Positions 14,137-22,197 of a stretch of DNA of 34,857 nucleotides are shown in pieces; position 1 is the stretch's first letter, and each line of letters begins with the position of its first letter. A model generated the notes under the pieces. The model worked only from the letters and a program-made list of their open reading frames with translations. It was not told the origin of the DNA and did not search any database. Made by a program: the position numbers and the translations under genes. The DNA comes from a virus, in the IMG/VR virus record IMGVR_UViG_3300042504_002654, positions 1-34,857 of that record; one strand, 5' to 3'.

Positions 14137-14448
14137 TTATTTTTTATTATTTAAAATATTATCTTTTTGTTTTTTTAATTCAGCTGCTTTTTCATAATTT
14201 TCATTTTTAACAGCTAATTTAATTTCTTTTTCAATTTTTAAAAGTTTTTGTCTTATTTCATCAATAATAGGTAATGATTCAGAAGATGTAATTTTTGTTT
14301 TACCATCAAATGAAATAAATGTTCTAATAATAGTTTTAAACCCTTCTTTTTCTTCTATAGTTTCAGTTACTGTACCTTCTTTTTTTAAGGCTTCCCAATC
14401 ATAATCTTCACGATTAAAATTCCAAGATGTGTTCCAATTCCAAATCAT
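14137..14448 (-). CDS. Protein with C-terminal UVR (UvrB/UvrC) motif
   Basis: 103 residues. The N-terminal half has an unusual Trp/Asn-rich start (MIWNWNTSWNFNREDYDWEA). The C-terminal third, IEKEIKLAVKNENYEKAAEL followed by KKQKDNI, matches the UVR motif that lets UvrB and UvrC bind each other (L-x-x-A-(I/V)-x-x-E-(D/N)-(F/Y)-E-x-A-A-x-L-(R/K)-(D/K)). No nuclease or helicase part is attached. It could bind host UvrB/UvrC, or the motif may be used for other protein contacts. It lies between queD and queC with gaps of 5-6 bp. Confidence 0.7.
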   Translation of the reverse strand: MIWNWNTSWNFNREDYDWEALKKEGTVTETIEEKEGFKTIIRTFISFDGKTKITSSESLPIIDEIRQKLLKIEKEIKLAVKNENYEKAAELKKQKDNILNNKK

Positions 14449-14453
14449 AGTTT

Positions 14454-15371
14454 TTAATTTTTATGGATTAATAATACTTGTTCTACATGTTTTTTAGCTA
14501 CTTCCCAACTTACAGGACCTGTTTCATCTGCATATTCTACAGGATCTGGTCTTCCTAATTTAAGAAATGCTTCTATTCGTTCTACGGATGATGCTGATTT
14601 ATAATCAGAATACCATTTATACTGACAATTTGTTGGGTGGGGTTCAGAAGCTATATAATGATTAGTTGCATTAGATGCTATTTTAATTGGTTTGTAACTT
14701 GTATTTGTTCGTTTATAAACTTCATCAAAATCTAAACCTAATTGTTTACAACATTTTAACCCGTCTTCTAAAATACCAAATTTATCAGTATGAAGATATG
14801 GTGTATAAACATTTACTTTTTCAGAACCCCAATTTCCTTGTTTAAATGCTTCAAAATCAGCATCTCTAAATTCTTGTCTACAATCAGGATAAATAGAATG
14901 ATCACCAGCATGAATCCCCATAGCAATAGAACATTCAGAATTATTTTTCTCTGCTATGGATAAAGCAACTGCTTGTATAATACTTGAAAATATTTTGTTT
15001 CTATTAGGAACTACTGTATCCTTCATATTTTCATCTGCATAGTGCCCTTCAGGTACTTCTGAACCACCTTCAACTAATGATGAATTCAATAATTGAGATA
15101 AACCATCTAATTTAATAATTTGATGTTTAATAGGGTAATAATTAAAAAATAAAGATAATTGATTTGGAAATTCACCTTCTATTCCCTCACGACATTTATT
15201 TAAATATTTTACTAATTCAGTTGCTCGTTCTAGTTCAACTTTATGTTTTTGTCCATAATCAAAACTTAAACAAGTTACTTCATACCCATTAGCTAACAGA
15301 TGAAGTAGCAAAGTGCTTGAATCCATACCTCCACTTAAAGAGAGTACAGCGTGTTTTTGTTTTTGTTTCAT
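14454..15371 (-). CDS. queC: 7-cyano-7-deazaguanine (preQ0) synthase QueC, divergent
   Basis: 305 residues against 231 in E. coli. The PP-loop is LSLSGGMDSSTLL; then come LSFDYGQKH, TVVPNRNKIF, MGIHAGDHSIYPDCRQEF and TPYLHTDKFGILEDG, all in QueC order. It makes preQ0 from CDG, ammonia and ATP. The zinc site normally formed by four cysteines near the C-terminus (S-C-Y-x-n-C-x-x-C-x-x-C) is mostly gone: the region reads TNTSYKPI, then PTNCQYKWYSDYKSASS, keeping one Cys. There is no glutamine-amidotransferase fusion as in the Gat-QueC of phages making the amido base. Extra sequence is present after the first helices and between the remains of the zinc site. Confidence 0.88.
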   Translation of the reverse strand: MKQKQKHAVLSLSGGMDSSTLLLHLLANGYEVTCLSFDYGQKHKVELERATELVKYLNKCREGIEGEFPNQLSLFFNYYPIKHQIIKLDGLSQLLNSSLVEGGSEVPEGHYADENMKDTVVPNRNKIFSSIIQAVALSIAEKNNSECSIAMGIHAGDHSIYPDCRQEFRDADFEAFKQGNWGSEKVNVYTPYLHTDKFGILEDGLKCCKQLGLDFDEVYKRTNTSYKPIKIASNATNHYIASEPHPTNCQYKWYSDYKSASSVERIEAFLKLGRPDPVEYADETGPVSWEVAKKHVEQVLLIHKN

Positions 15372-15375
15372 ATTT

Positions 15376-15876
15376 TTATTTTTTATACATCATAAATCCT
15401 TCAAATTCATCATCTAATGATAAATTTATTAATCCCCATCCTTGAATTTTACTTAATTGTTTTATAACTATAACTTTATAAAATTTAGATTTTTGAGGAT
15501 CAGTTTTAAATAAATTATTTCTATTTTTAGAGGCTGCAAAAAATGTTAATCCGTTTGGATTTTTTTCTTTAATAAAATCAACACATATTTCAGTTACAGT
15601 TTTAATTATTTTTAAATATTCATCTAATGTTGTTTTAATAAATTGGTTTTCATCTCCTTCAATATCAAAAATAACATTAAATATTGGGGCTTGATAATAT
15701 TTAGTATTAAGATTTAATGCTTCTATATCTCTATTATTATATTCTTGAAATCTAACATTTGCTTTTAAACCTAAATCCGTAGAAAAACTATTAGAAGTAT
15801 AAGGGTAAGATTTAATATTTTCTAAATCTCCTACCTCTTTTAAAAGTTGTTCATATATAAGTTTTAATTTTATCAT
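15376..15876 (-). CDS. Protein of unknown function, paralogue of the PolB-inserted gene
   Basis: 166 residues. It matches the protein at 6912-7430 in layout and in the C-terminal half: VTEICVDFIKEKNPNGL, KFYKVIVIKQLSKI and the terminal strand GFMMYKK. Both families of residues look structural, with no obvious catalytic set. It stands between queC and the DpdA-like gene, overlapping the latter's stop. Two members in one window suggest a multi-copy phage family, perhaps virion components or a mobile passenger. Function unknown. Confidence 0.65.
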   Translation of the reverse strand: MIKLKLIYEQLLKEVGDLENIKSYPYTSNSFSTDLGLKANVRFQEYNNRDIEALNLNTKYYQAPIFNVIFDIEGDENQFIKTTLDEYLKIIKTVTEICVDFIKEKNPNGLTFFAASKNRNNLFKTDPQKSKFYKVIVIKQLSKIQGWGLINLSLDDEFEGFMMYKK

Positions 15877-16685
15877 AACTTATTTATTTTTCTAAACATT
15901 GAAATATTATAATTTAATAATTCAGGTAAAATTTTATCTTTATTAATTTCTATTATTTCATCTATTTTAGTTTTTGGTTTTATATTTAATCCCGTATCAC
16001 TATATTTTAATCCTTCATATGCTGATATTATTGGGTTAGAAGTATCTATAGATTTTATAGCTTTTTTATCGTGGTAATGTACGAATTCTTGAGGTAAAGA
16101 ACAACCTAATAAATGAATATTATCATTATCTGTTAATAATCCTTTTGAATATAATATTTTAATAAATTCAATTCTCCCCAACATTTTTGCTAAATCTAAA
16201 TGGTTGTTGTTAAATTCAGCTAATGGAGATATATCTTTATACCAATTTGCTCCATATGATAAAGCAATTTTTTTATATCCCAAATCTTTATAAATTTGAA
16301 AACATTCTATTGCTTCAGTTACATTGTCTGCTTGTACTACAGCTATAAATTTAGTATTAGAATAGTTTTTTTCATAATTTATCCATGTTTTAGCAGAAAC
16401 TACAGATTTATTTTTATCTTGCCAATAATCAGGAACAAAAAATTCATTAGGTTGTAATACTTCTAACCAATGAAACAATCTATCTTCAGAATATGGTACT
16501 CCTAATTCATGAAGAGAATTATCCATTAAAATATATCTATTTAATGTTTTAGCTCTAATAAAATAATATTCATATTCTGGGTGTTTATCTATTAAATGAG
16601 GAAGACAATAATCACCATCAGTGTGTTGTTGGATTTTATCCATTAATGATAATGGGGCTTCATGAAATACTTTTATTTTGTGCAT
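15873..16685 (-). CDS. dpdA: DpdA-like TGT-superfamily transglycosylase (7-deazaguanine insertion)
   Basis: 270 residues. A TIM-barrel-type series of strands carries YILMDNSLHELGVPY, FFVPDYWQD, FIAVVQADNVTEAIECF, KIALSYGANWY, IHLLGCSLPQEFVHY and SIDTSNPI. The Asp-rich strand ends and the late LLGC-x-LPQE and S-(I/V)DTS(N/S)P elements correspond to TGT/DpdA-type proteins, in which one Asp is the nucleophile exchanging guanine for a deazaguanine. The TGT zinc site (CxCxxC plus His) is not visible, and the protein is shorter than tRNA TGT (about 375). Adjacent genes make preQ0, which strongly suggests the substrate is preQ0 and the target phage DNA. Similar phage proteins are often left unannotated. 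A tRNA target cannot be excluded. Confidence 0.65.
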   Translation of the reverse strand: MHKIKVFHEAPLSLMDKIQQHTDGDYCLPHLIDKHPEYEYYFIRAKTLNRYILMDNSLHELGVPYSEDRLFHWLEVLQPNEFFVPDYWQDKNKSVVSAKTWINYEKNYSNTKFIAVVQADNVTEAIECFQIYKDLGYKKIALSYGANWYKDISPLAEFNNNHLDLAKMLGRIEFIKILYSKGLLTDNDNIHLLGCSLPQEFVHYHDKKAIKSIDTSNPIISAYEGLKYSDTGLNIKPKTKIDEIIEINKDKILPELLNYNISMFRKINKL

Positions 16686-16707
16686 ATTTTAAATATATGA
16701 AATAAAT

Positions 16708-17343
16708 TTAACTTTTCCAAATTGTTTTTTGTTCATGTTTTCCAAAATATCCATTTTTATCTAATAACATAGATTGATGGAAACTTGAAAATTTAATATT
16801 ATTAAAATATATCCATTCTGTTAGTCCAAAAGGACCTATAGGTTCTAAATCATGTATTTTTAACTGTTTGTTTTTTATGAAAAAATCTCCATCGTATTTT
16901 AATTTATTTCTATTTTTACAATAATTAATACATGCTCCTAAAATGTTTGGTTTACTTACTATAAATGGGTCATCTAATAAATCTACTAAATTATTATTTA
17001 TGTTGATAGGATTATTATCTAAAACCGTTAATATTAAATCATTATATCCAAAATTAAAATCATTTAATATTTTTGTAAAAGATATTTTCCATGTTATATC
17101 AAAATCGGTATATATTCCTCCGAATTTATGTAATATTAAATATTTTAATAAATTACATTTACAAATAAATGTTAATTCTAACCAATAATTTGATAGTCCA
17201 TATTCATCTAATATATTAATACAATCGTGATTTTTCCATATTTGAAATGAAAAAATTGGATTTAGAGAAGTACATTTTTTAAAATTATCTAAATATTTAA
17301 AAGGTATTTCTTCAGTACCTATCCAAATATAATGAACTTTCAT
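16708..17343 (-). CDS. DXD glycosyltransferase, GT32-like
   Basis: 211 residues. It begins VHYIWIGTEEIPFKYL, as in GT32/OCH1 and capsule-type sugar transferases, and has CNLLKYLILHKFGGIYTDFD with the DXD metal and sugar-nucleotide motif (Asp80, Asp82). The C-terminal part EPIGPFGLTEWIYFNN fits the G-P acceptor-side loop of the family. No membrane segment is visible, so it should act in the cytoplasm. It lies 22 bp upstream of the DpdA-like gene. Possible acceptors are the modified base in DNA, a virion protein, or a host glycan; only the neighbourhood favours the first. Confidence 0.75.
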   Translation of the reverse strand: MKVHYIWIGTEEIPFKYLDNFKKCTSLNPIFSFQIWKNHDCINILDEYGLSNYWLELTFICKCNLLKYLILHKFGGIYTDFDITWKISFTKILNDFNFGYNDLILTVLDNNPININNNLVDLLDDPFIVSKPNILGACINYCKNRNKLKYDGDFFIKNKQLKIHDLEPIGPFGLTEWIYFNNIKFSSFHQSMLLDKNGYFGKHEQKTIWKS

Positions 17344-17357
17344 AAAATTTATATTGT

Positions 17358-19079
17358 TTAACTTTCACAGGCAACACAATCTGCTAAACGTTGTAAATTG
17401 TCTCCTCTCAACACACTTTCAGTACGTAAATAATACAATGTTTTAATACCTTGTTTCCAAGCCTCTTTATGTACTTGGGAAATCCATTTTGGAGTATCAT
17501 TTGGATCGAAGCATAAATTTAATGAAATAGCTTGATCAACATATTTTTGTCTAATACCATTCTGTTTTACAATTTCTAATTGATTAATTTCTTTGAAAGT
17601 TAAAAATATTTCTTTTTCTTCATTAGTTAAAATATAATCAGGTAAACCTAAAACAGATCCTTGATCTTTTAAAATTTGATCCCAAACACTATCAATATTG
17701 TATCCTTTTTTCTCAAGTAACGCTTCTAAAATTTTATTACGTTTAATAAAAACACCTTTTGCAGTTTTTAAATTATATACATTTGCAGGAATAGGTTCAA
17801 TTGAAGGTGATACACCTCCTGAAATATGAGCATTTGAAACTGTTGGGGCAATAGCAATGTGGTGGGTATGTCTCAAACCTGTTCCTTTACACCATTCTGG
17901 TTCACCATAAAGTTCTGCTTGTTTTCTGCTTGCTTTTAATGCTTCGTTATATATAAATTCTGATATAATTCTTGTTTGTGCACTTGCTTGAATGCCTACA
18001 AATGGTATTCCTTTTTGTTGTAAAAATGTATGCCATCCTAAAACGCCAATTCCTATTGCTCTACCTTTAGTGGCTGAGCGGACTGTGTTTTCCATGAATT
18101 TCATATTTTTAGCTCTATCAATGAATTCCTGTAATACGCCTTCTAGAAACCAGCAAATTAATTCAGGGGGAGTCATTCCGTTTTCAAATTTATAATCTTT
18201 CCATTCATCCCAACGAGCTAAATTTAATGAAGATAGACAGCAGATGAATGAGTGGAGTTCATCACTATAGAGTGCAATTTCTGAACATATATTTGTAAAT
18301 TCAACTTTTAAATTATTGTTTTTATATGCTTCAGGATTTGCATTGTTCATATTGTCCTCAAACATAATATACGGTTCACCAGTTTCAAGGCGTGTTTTTA
18401 AAATTTCACCCCACAACTTTTTAGCTCTAGAATCTCCATTTTCTAATTTATTCATGAATTCATCATCAATAACAACACATTGATGTAAATTTAAACATTG
18501 TCTATTAACATCACCTTTTGGACGGCGAATACCTAAAAATTCTTCGATATCTGGGTGGTTAATAGATAAATTAATTGAAGCTGCACCTCTACGAACTGAA
18601 CCTTGGTTTGTAGCTAGAATAGTTGAATCATATATTTTAGCCCAAGGTACAACACCTTCACTTACTCCATTATCTTTAATAGATTTACCTCGTCCTCTAA
18701 TACGAGATAAACCAATTCCAACACCTCCACCTTGAGATGATAATCGCATTAATTCTGAATTTGCATCTGCAATACCTTCAATGCTGTCTCCAACATTAAT
18801 ACCAAAACATGAAATAGGCATTCCACGTTCAGTACCCATATTTGATAAAATAGGTGAGGCTAAGCATAACCAATTTTTAACTATTGCTTCGTAAAAGAAT
18901 GGTTGTAAATCTTTACGTTTTAATCTACGGGATGCTGCTTTACTAACTCGTTTATACGCATCAAAAACATCTTCATCAGGCAATAAATAACCTTTTGAAA
19001 TCATGCTTACTGCGATGTCATCCATCCATTCAGGGTAGTTTTTTCCTTTAACCCACTTACTTGTATCTACTGTGCTCAT
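17358..19079 (-). CDS. nrdA: Ribonucleotide reductase large subunit, class I
   Basis: 573 residues. Active-site elements: MPISCFGINV (first redox Cys), TNICSEI (Asn-x-Cys-x-Glu, thiyl radical and acid residues), SFICCLSSLNL (second redox Cys), KTLYYLRTES (radical-transfer Tyr pair) and a C-terminal CVACES with the CxxC swinging tail. GGGVGIGLS and SVRRGAASINL are also typical. There is no N-terminal ATP-cone, so activity would not be shut off by dATP in the usual way, and the enzyme is shorter than E. coli NrdA (761). It reduces NDPs to dNDPs for phage DNA synthesis with NrdB (19764-20717). It overlaps the stop of the ART-like gene by 4 bp (ATGA). Confidence 0.93.
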   Translation of the reverse strand: MSTVDTSKWVKGKNYPEWMDDIAVSMISKGYLLPDEDVFDAYKRVSKAASRRLKRKDLQPFFYEAIVKNWLCLASPILSNMGTERGMPISCFGINVGDSIEGIADANSELMRLSSQGGGVGIGLSRIRGRGKSIKDNGVSEGVVPWAKIYDSTILATNQGSVRRGAASINLSINHPDIEEFLGIRRPKGDVNRQCLNLHQCVVIDDEFMNKLENGDSRAKKLWGEILKTRLETGEPYIMFEDNMNNANPEAYKNNNLKVEFTNICSEIALYSDELHSFICCLSSLNLARWDEWKDYKFENGMTPPELICWFLEGVLQEFIDRAKNMKFMENTVRSATKGRAIGIGVLGWHTFLQQKGIPFVGIQASAQTRIISEFIYNEALKASRKQAELYGEPEWCKGTGLRHTHHIAIAPTVSNAHISGGVSPSIEPIPANVYNLKTAKGVFIKRNKILEALLEKKGYNIDSVWDQILKDQGSVLGLPDYILTNEEKEIFLTFKEINQLEIVKQNGIRQKYVDQAISLNLCFDPNDTPKWISQVHKEAWKQGIKTLYYLRTESVLRGDNLQRLADCVACES

Positions 19080-19753
19080 AAATTTATTTCTTTAATTTTT
19101 TCTATTGCTTGCGGTGGGATATTGTTTAAAGTATAATACCCTAATTTATAATTTGGATCAGTATATAGTTTTAAATATCCTCCAGGAACCATATCTGTCT
19201 CTATTTTTAATATTGTCCAGTTTTTTATTCCTGTCTTTTGATAAAACATTTCTCCTAAATCTTCTATATCTTCTAAATCTTTAGATAAATAAACTCTATC
19301 AGGATGATATGATGCTTTTGATCTTGATTTAGGTACTAACCCTATATTTAAAATTTTATTAACATTTTGTGTAGGAGTAATATGATATAAAATAGAAGGA
19401 ATATTTTCAACTATTTCTTCATCAAATTTAGCTTCAAATCTTAATTTAATTTCACCTTCTTTAAAATATTTTTTATCCCACTGTCCTGTATATTTTTCAG
19501 TTTCCATAAATGAAGGAAACCATCCTAAAGTATCTGCGTCTTTAATAATATCATTTAATAAAGTATTAATATTTGTACTAAATGTTTTAATATAAAATGA
19601 ATTTTTACTTCTAGTAAATATAAATTTTGATGAATATTTTTTTTCTAAAAGATTTAATGTTTTACCAATATTAGTAGTTTTAATTAAACCCTCTTTAAGA
19701 TTTAATTTATATTCTTCTTTATATGTTTCTAATAATATGTCTAGTAATTTCAT
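19076..19753 (-). CDS. ADP-ribosyltransferase-fold protein (KptA/ART-like)
   Basis: 225 residues. The C-terminal half has the signature SILYHITPTQNVNKILNIGL, then a short gap and PDRVYLSKDLEDIEDLG, and later LKIETD and YYTLNNIPPQAIEKI. YHIT, RVYLS and a later Glu correspond to the H-Y-E-type NAD-binding pattern of the Tpt1/KptA and small ART families. The first 120 residues form a separate unknown domain beginning MKLLDILLE, a start I recall from other phage proteins. It could ADP-ribosylate a host protein or nucleic acid, or remove a 2'-phosphate. Lying between nrdB and nrdA, it is co-expressed with nucleotide metabolism. Confidence 0.65.
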   Translation of the reverse strand: MKLLDILLETYKEEYKLNLKEGLIKTTNIGKTLNLLEKKYSSKFIFTRSKNSFYIKTFSTNINTLLNDIIKDADTLGWFPSFMETEKYTGQWDKKYFKEGEIKLRFEAKFDEEIVENIPSILYHITPTQNVNKILNIGLVPKSRSKASYHPDRVYLSKDLEDIEDLGEMFYQKTGIKNWTILKIETDMVPGGYLKLYTDPNYKLGYYTLNNIPPQAIEKIKEINL

Positions 19754-19763
19754 GGTATTTATT

Positions 19764-20717
19764 TTATAAATCGTCCCAATCTGCTGTTGATTTTGAATAA
19801 CTTGTTACTCGACCTGCAAAGAAGTCTTGGTGTTCAACTCCATTAGTTAAATGTCCAAACCACTCTATTTGTTTAAGTAAAGATGGATCAATGTCATTAT
19901 ATACCCCACTGTACCCTAGTTCTACTAGTTTTTCATTTGCTCTTGCTTTAATAAAGTTTTTTAATTGGTCTTTAGTTAAACCATCAATATCACCCATCTC
20001 AAATGCTTTCTCAATAAAGTCAAACTCTAACTGAATTGATAATTCACATGCTTCTACAACTTTACTTCTTAATTCTGGGGTATCTAGTTCTGGTTGTTCC
20101 TGAAGTAATGTTTTAAATAGCCAGCATCCTGCTTTTGAATGCAATGACTCATCTCGAACACTCCAAGCGACAATTTGACCTGTGCCCTTCATTAAGTTTC
20201 TTAATTGAAAACTCATCAATATTGCAAATGAACTAAATAAATTTACACCTTCAGTAAACGCTGAGAATATAGCTAATGATAATGCTCTTTCCTCTAATGT
20301 TTCTCCAGGTACTTCAATTAAACGATCAATTTTAGCTTTTGATACTTCATCTTCTAAAAACGCTCTAAAATCATCTAAACCTAATTCTTCATTTAAACGA
20401 GCATATGCTTCAGCATGAATCGATTCAAAATCAGCAAATACACGAGCCATTGCTTGAATTTCAGGTTTAGGAAACCAAATTGATACTTTTGTTGACCAAT
20501 AATCATTAACATGTACTTCTGTTTGAGCAAATGATTTTAAAATGTTTCCAATTAAGTTTTTTTCGGATTCATTTAGTTTAAGTTTCCAATCATTTAAATC
20601 AGATGCTAAAGGTACTTCATCAGCTAACCAATGAGCACGATGTTGGTTTTTATAATATTCAAACGCTGTTTCATATTCAAAAGGTTTATAATAAAGACGA
20701 GGTTCAGTTATTGCCAT
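19764..20717 (-). CDS. nrdB: Ribonucleotide reductase small subunit, class I
   Basis: 317 residues. The di-metal ligands can be placed: Glu67 in FAQTEVHVND, Glu98 and His101 in FESIHAEAY, Glu156 in FTEGVNLF, Glu190 and His193 in RDESLHS. Tyr105 is in the place of the radical Tyr122 of E. coli. The first ligand is normally Asp (Asp84) and here seems to be Glu, as in some manganese or mixed-metal subtypes, although those often lose the Tyr. The C-terminus STADWDDL should dock into NrdA. It forms the holoenzyme with the product of 17358-19079. Confidence 0.95.
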   Translation of the reverse strand: MAITEPRLYYKPFEYETAFEYYKNQHRAHWLADEVPLASDLNDWKLKLNESEKNLIGNILKSFAQTEVHVNDYWSTKVSIWFPKPEIQAMARVFADFESIHAEAYARLNEELGLDDFRAFLEDEVSKAKIDRLIEVPGETLEERALSLAIFSAFTEGVNLFSSFAILMSFQLRNLMKGTGQIVAWSVRDESLHSKAGCWLFKTLLQEQPELDTPELRSKVVEACELSIQLEFDFIEKAFEMGDIDGLTKDQLKNFIKARANEKLVELGYSGVYNDIDPSLLKQIEWFGHLTNGVEHQDFFAGRVTSYSKSTADWDDL

Positions 20718-20762
20718 ATGTTTTATATTAATTTTTCTTTCAGTTATGAATATAAATATAAA

Positions 20763-22142
20763 TTAAGTATTAGTTTCTAATTCAAAGAATTTTCTTTTTA
20801 AAAAATCTTTTTCATCATTATTTATATTACTATAAGAATTACTTTTTTTATTTTCATTAAAATCTTTTTCATCTTCTATGTCTATTTGTTCTTCATCTAT
20901 TTCTATCTTTCCAGTAGTAGTATCTATACTTGATAAATAACTCATTCCATCAGGACCATATCTATTTTTCATTATATGCCATCTTCCAGTACCTTGTAAT
21001 TTATCTTTTCTAGTTCTTGCTAAGGATATTACTATATCTCCAATCATTAATTTATCAAAACTACCAGCAATATGTTCTCCTTCTAATATTGATTTTCCAG
21101 TTCCGGATCGATTAGCTTGAGATGGAGAAACGATTGGGATTTCTAATTCTTTAGCCAAACCTTTAGCTTCAGTATAAACATCATCAATATCATCTTTTCT
21201 TTCTTTTCTAGAACCTCTATTTTTTAATAAATCTAAATAATCTATAAAAACAACATCTGCTTCAAAATCATGGTTATTTTTTAATTGTTCTAAATGTTTT
21301 TCTACAGTTATTAAAGATGCTTTTTTAGGTGGATATCCCATAACAATTATTTTACCAGGAATATTTTCCATTGCTTGTTCAACTTCTTTTCGATGTTTAT
21401 CAATTTTATCTACAGGAATACCTGTAAAATAAGCATCTAATCTTTTTCCAATATATGTATCATCTAATTCTAAAGTATAATACACTACATTTTTTCCGGA
21501 TTTAGCAGCTTCAGCAGCCATACTAATTAAAGACCATGATTTTCCTCCTCCTGGGTTTCCAAAAATTAATACTAAATCTCCTTTACCATATCCTCCTTGG
21601 GTTATATTATTAAGAGTTTTCCAAGGAAATGGTATTTCTTTTCTACTATTTTCTCTATATCTAGATTCAATATCTTTTTCATATTCCATCCCTATATTTT
21701 GGTCTTGACCCGCTTTAAGCGCGTTATTAATGAGAGTTCTTATTGAATCATAATCATTTGCGCGTAATAAATCTACTGAACCTAATAACGCGTTTTTTAA
21801 TTTTTGATTTTTACAAAAATTTAAAAACTCTTCCTTAATATATCTTAAATCTTGTTCGGAAGCAACATATGCTTCTTTTAATTGTTCTTTAACTGCAATT
21901 TGTAATACTTCATTATCTATTTTTTTTAATTCTATTTTTAAAATTTCCATTGTTGGAAATGTATTATATTTAGAATAATATTGAAGTATTTGTTGTATAA
22001 CCCATTTATGACTTTGATTAGAAAAATATTCTATATCTAAAGAATCATTAATATTTGTTAAAAAAATTTTATCAGTTAGTAATGAAGCAATTACTTTTAC
22101 TTGAAATGAAAATCCGTATTTGTCTAGTGATTGTAATGTCAT
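20763..22142 (-). CDS. 41: Replicative DNA helicase, DnaB/T4 gp41-like
   Basis: 459 residues (T4 gp41 has 475). An N-terminal helical domain of about 150 residues precedes a RecA-type motor with Walker A GNPGGGKS (195-202), the Glu of motif H1a in YYTLELDD, Walker B VVFIDYLDLL (Asp301), SPSQANRSGTG with the sensor Gln, and an arginine finger region near SLARTRKDKLQGTG. It unwinds the fork 5'-3' on the lagging strand. The N-terminal half keeps the DnaB-type entry KVIASLLTDKIFL. The C-terminal 35 residues are acidic and Asn-rich, probably a disordered tail. It lies downstream of the FEN nuclease, UvsX and SSB genes. Confidence 0.92.
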   Translation of the reverse strand: MTLQSLDKYGFSFQVKVIASLLTDKIFLTNINDSLDIEYFSNQSHKWVIQQILQYYSKYNTFPTMEILKIELKKIDNEVLQIAVKEQLKEAYVASEQDLRYIKEEFLNFCKNQKLKNALLGSVDLLRANDYDSIRTLINNALKAGQDQNIGMEYEKDIESRYRENSRKEIPFPWKTLNNITQGGYGKGDLVLIFGNPGGGKSWSLISMAAEAAKSGKNVVYYTLELDDTYIGKRLDAYFTGIPVDKIDKHRKEVEQAMENIPGKIIVMGYPPKKASLITVEKHLEQLKNNHDFEADVVFIDYLDLLKNRGSRKERKDDIDDVYTEAKGLAKELEIPIVSPSQANRSGTGKSILEGEHIAGSFDKLMIGDIVISLARTRKDKLQGTGRWHIMKNRYGPDGMSYLSSIDTTTGKIEIDEEQIDIEDEKDFNENKKSNSYSNINNDEKDFLKRKFFELETNT

Positions 22143-22197
22143 ATTGTGATTATTATTTTAAAAACAAAACTTTAATTTAATTATAACCTATATAATT

